From assembly GCA_951799425.1 (NCBI GenBank), contig OX637402.1:28860492-28924491 (forward strand): a stretch of 64,000 nucleotides of DNA. The letters are read 5' to 3'. The position numbers and the translations under genes were made by a program. Shown here in pieces: positions 61,409 through 64,000 of this stretch; within the stretch, counting starts at the first letter, position 1; every line of letters starts with the position of its first letter. Origin of the DNA: Ilex aquifolium. Its lineage: Eukaryota > Streptophyta > Magnoliopsida > Aquifoliales > Aquifoliaceae. Below the pieces are notes generated by a model. The model worked only from the letters and a program-made list of their open reading frames with translations. It did no database searches and was not told the origin of the DNA.

Positions 61409-63403
61409 ATGGAGAATTCGGAGAGCAAAGACTCGTCGCAGTGTGTTAGAGTTGCTGTCAACATTAGACCGCTGGTGACTTCGGAGCTTCTTGTTGGCTG
61501 CACAGATTGTGTCACTGTTGTCCCCGGTGTGCCACAGGTATGGTAGCTGTTCATGATTTAATTCGTACTTCACTGTATGAGCACCAGAAATATTTCGACA
61601 TGATATTTTTGAAATCTCATATTGATTCGTGGTGGTTGTTTGCGATTGGTTCCATAATCTGTATAGGATCAGGAAATTTCTAATGAATTAGCTGTTGTCG
61701 GTTTATTGTGAGAAAACTGATGAGCCCGAATTTGACTGGGTCAAGTTCAATTTAAATAAATCGAGAAAGCATGAAGAAAAGTCCAATAGAAGCTGGGTCG
61801 ACCCATCAAGAGGAAGTCCAAAGCACGGAAGAAACTAAGAGGCAACCCCCAGAGGACCAAGGGGGCGCCGCCCAAGGGTCCCCAAAGGGTGCCGCCCATA
61901 GGGCCTCCCAAGGGGCGCCGCCCATGGGCTGGCTCCTTGCTGTCCTTCGTCCTCCGTTTTCTCCTCCTCAGTCTTCCTCAGCACCATTGGAACTGATTCA
62001 AGTCCAACCCACTCCAACCCAAAGTCCAACCAGCCCAAGATACTCCTCCGACGGAATAGGAGCACGAGGGAAAAAATATCGGGCTACGCACTGGAGATCT
62101 AATTTTACCATAACTGTACTTACCAAAATGGTAGAAACACTCTCCCTCACGTCACCGCCTTACTAAGTCTATATAATGTAAACTCTCTTTACAAGGAGGG
62201 ACACCTGGGCAGGACCTTGAGATCTCTACAATTTGAGATCCCTACACACATTGCTCATCTCTCTCAAAGCACTGTAATACTCCCGGAGTGCACTCTCTCG
62301 GTAATATTGTTCATTAATAAAGATCTTCGACCACCGCAGCCGTTCCCGAGAGTGGAGTAGGTTACCCAGACCGAACCACTATAAATCTTTGTGTTGACTC
62401 TATATTTACTGTTTTGCCATAGATCTATTATTAATTATCTGTTTATTGCTCATTGACTACACCCGTTCATATTCTTGACGGTTGATTTTGTGCAATACCG
62501 ATTTGTGCATCATCAAAAACTAAAAACGTTTCAGAATTGCTGTTTTTGGTGAGATGTAAATTTTAACTTGCAAATTAGAACGTATTATTGATTTTACAGT
62601 TTTTGGGTGCACAAACAGGTGCAAATTGGATCACATGCCTTCACATACGATTATGTCTTTGGCAGTGTGGGACAACCCTCTTCACTGATATTCGACGAGT
62701 GTGTTGCTCCACTTGTTGATGCGCTCTTTCATGGTTACAATGGCACAGTTCTTGCCTATGGTCAGGTATCACATTTTTATGTTGTTTGATTTTTGATGAG
62801 TTTTCCAAGTACAAAAAATTAGGCAAGCTCTTTGAGTATTAGGTTTGGAAGTTTGTTTTGATAGAGAAGCTCACCTATTTTGTGTGTTTGCTTTACTGCC
62901 AAAGACTGGGTCGGGAAAAACATACACAATGGGGACTAACTATAACGGAGAAGAGCATAATGGTGGTATCATTCCCAAAGTGATGGAAACTATATTCACA
63001 AGAGTAGAGGCAATGAAATGCTCGACAGAGTTTCTAATTAGAGTATCATTTATTGAGGTATGTAATGTAAACATTGTTCTTTGGACTTCGTCATTATCTT
63101 CATGGTATAGAGTTGTTGATGTGTTTGCATGTAATTTATCATCTGATAGATCTTTAAGGAAGAAGTGTTTGATCTGCTGGATCCAAATACACCATCTTTT
63201 TCCAAGGGTGATGGGGTGTATCTGGCAAAGCCTACTGGGCCTGCAAGAGCTCCTATTCAAATTAGAGAAACAGTGAACGGAGGGATAACACTTGCCGGAG
63301 TGACAGAGGCTGAGGCCAGAACAAAAGAAGAGATGGCTTCATTTCTATTGCATGGTTCTTTATCCCGTGCCACTGGGAGCACAAATATGAACAGTCAATC
63401 AAG
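61409..63403 (+). CDS. KIN4C: Kinesin-4 motor, KIN-4C-like, N-terminal part (runs off the window)
   Basis: Four coding exons: 61409-61537, 62619-62765, 62905-63057 and 63150-63403, giving 227 codons plus two bases. The next exon lies beyond 64000. The sequence is the first part of a kinesin motor domain: VRVAVNIRPL, VQIGSHAFTYDYVFGSVGQ, the ATP-binding P-loop GQTGSGKT (residues 91-98, split by intron 2), TYTMGTNYNGEE, FLIRVSFIEIFKEEVFDLLD, APIQIRETVNGGITLAGVTE and GSLSRATGSTNMNSQS, where switch I (NxxSSRSH) begins. The VAVNIRPL start and the VFDLLDPN and ITLAGVTEAEA blocks are closest, from memory, to Arabidopsis KIN-4C and distinct from KIN-4A/FRA1. Kinesin-4 proteins are plus-end microtubule motors, and FRA1 acts in cell-wall deposition. 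Intron 1 contains a solo LTR. Confidence 0.92.
61718..62515 (+). mobile_element. Solo LTR in KIN-4C intron 1
   Basis: A 798-bp segment begins TGATGAGCCCG and ends GTGCATCATCA, the short TGATG/CATCA inverted ends of an LTR. It is flanked by the 5-bp direct repeat AAAAC (61713-61717 and 62516-62520). It contains a TATA-like CTATATAATG near 62168 and an AATAAAG polyadenylation-type signal near 62316, in that order, so the LTR lies in the same orientation as the kinesin gene. No internal retrotransposon sequence or second LTR is present. A short GC-rich array (GGGCGCCGCCC-like, 61860-61928) lies inside. Confidence 0.85.
61860..61928 (+). repeat. GGCGCCGCCC-type tandem repeat in the LTR
   Basis: Three or four imperfect copies of a 17-18-bp GC-rich unit (GGGCGCCGCCCAAGG, GGGTGCCGCCCATAGG, GGGCGCCGCCCATGG). 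A striking GC island in an AT-rich region. Confidence 0.8.
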
Positions 63404-64000
63404 GTACAGAAATATAGATAGCCTTATCACACACAGTTATCTAATCATATATGTAAATATCTGTGTATCATGGTGTTTCTGTAACTGTTGTGTGCCATGT
63501 TCCCTTACCTGGTAAATAGTGTTCAGTGTTTATGTGAAATTAGGGGGCCAAGAAAAAAAAAATTCATCTCGATTTAGTACAAAGTTTTAGGCTTTCAGCA
63601 GTGTTGATCCTTCCCTTGCGTGCCCAAAAACAGATGTCACTTTGTTATCACCTTAATTGAGATAGTGAGAAATTCAGTGTTATTTAAAAGGTCTTGTTAT
63701 AACAGAATGTTCTGTGACGCCGAGGATTCATGTCATAAACGTGTCTGCAAATAATAGGCTCATGGTTTGCCCATCCGAGAAAATGTCAGTCTCTGTGATG
63801 CCTTGTTGGGTGGGAGTTGCTAAAATATGTAATCACAGTCCCTATTAGACTGTTGTAATCTGTAACATGAATTATTTGTGTAGCTAAGGCAGTTCAACTG
63901 TATGACCTATATTAGGTTGATACAAAATAGTAGTGGGGGGCAGGTCTTTCAGTGATTGTTCTCCTTGGCAGACATAATATTCGGTTATTTGTCGTCATGA
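63404..64000 (+). other. KIN-4C intron 4, incomplete
   Basis: It begins with the donor AG|GTACAG. I found no acceptor followed by the expected RSHAIF coding sequence before the window ends, so this is intron. No repeat or other gene was recognised. Confidence 0.7.

Noticed and set aside
61771-62166. 131-aa frame upstream of KIN-4C exon 2
   Set aside because: It lies wholly in the solo LTR and reads the GGCGCC tandem array; not a gene.
1-64000. CRISPR arrays, operons, bacterial mobile islands or tRNA/rRNA genes
   Set aside because: No regular spacer-repeat arrays, no polycistronic gene order and no intact tRNA cloverleaf or rRNA sequence was seen; the window is ordinary plant nuclear DNA in these respects.

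Overview
This window is nuclear DNA of a flowering plant, most likely a eudicot. The genes have many GT-AG introns, plant-specific families are present (an SVP-type MADS-box gene, a plant O-fucosyltransferase, a KIN-4C kinesin), and AT-rich DNA between the genes is full of small inverted-repeat elements, a decayed LINE and a solo LTR. Nothing suggests bacterial, organellar or viral sequence. I assembled spliced genes by reading exons and splice sites by eye. Every model below keeps its reading phase across all introns.

Layout. 742-3634 (-): PWWP-domain protein, 9 coding exons, 292 aa. 5678-6064 (+): small plant-specific cysteine-rich protein with four CX3C pairs, transcribed divergently from the PWWP gene. 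9293-10264 (-): intronless J-domain protein with a cysteine cluster and a C-terminal AT-hook. 10265-22504: repeat-rich intergenic block holding a TIR element with a gene-like acidic fragment, a hAT-like relic, a 5'-truncated L1-type LINE with its target-site duplication, a foldback element and a TIR element with an internal 256-bp duplication. 22505-28275 (+): SVP/AGL24-like MADS-box gene, 7 coding exons, 245 aa. 30472-50049 (+): ULP2-type SUMO protease, 16 coding exons over about 20 kb, 942 aa, complete His-Asp-Gln-Cys catalytic set. 52217-56802 (+): O-fucosyltransferase-family protein, 10 exons, 515 aa. 61409 to the window end (+): first four coding exons of a KIN-4C kinesin motor.

The genes are functionally unrelated neighbours, as is usual in plant chromosomes. 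They act in chromatin reading, protein folding, floral or meristem regulation, SUMO removal, glycosylation and microtubule-based transport. I found no operon-like system, CRISPR array or defence island.

The most noteworthy features are in the repeats and gene fine structure. Several insertions have exact boundaries: the LINE (12-bp TSD), a MULE-like element (10-bp TSD), a foldback element (9-bp TSD), hAT-like intron insertions (8-bp TSDs) and a solo LTR (5-bp TSD, AAAAC). Most recognisable in-frame stops in the LINE lie at expected tryptophan codons. The SUMO-protease gene carries two members of one GAAGCACGGACAC-ended TIR family in different introns, and a GC-AG intron between its catalytic His and Asp exons. 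The small CX3C protein is the best candidate for an undescribed function.
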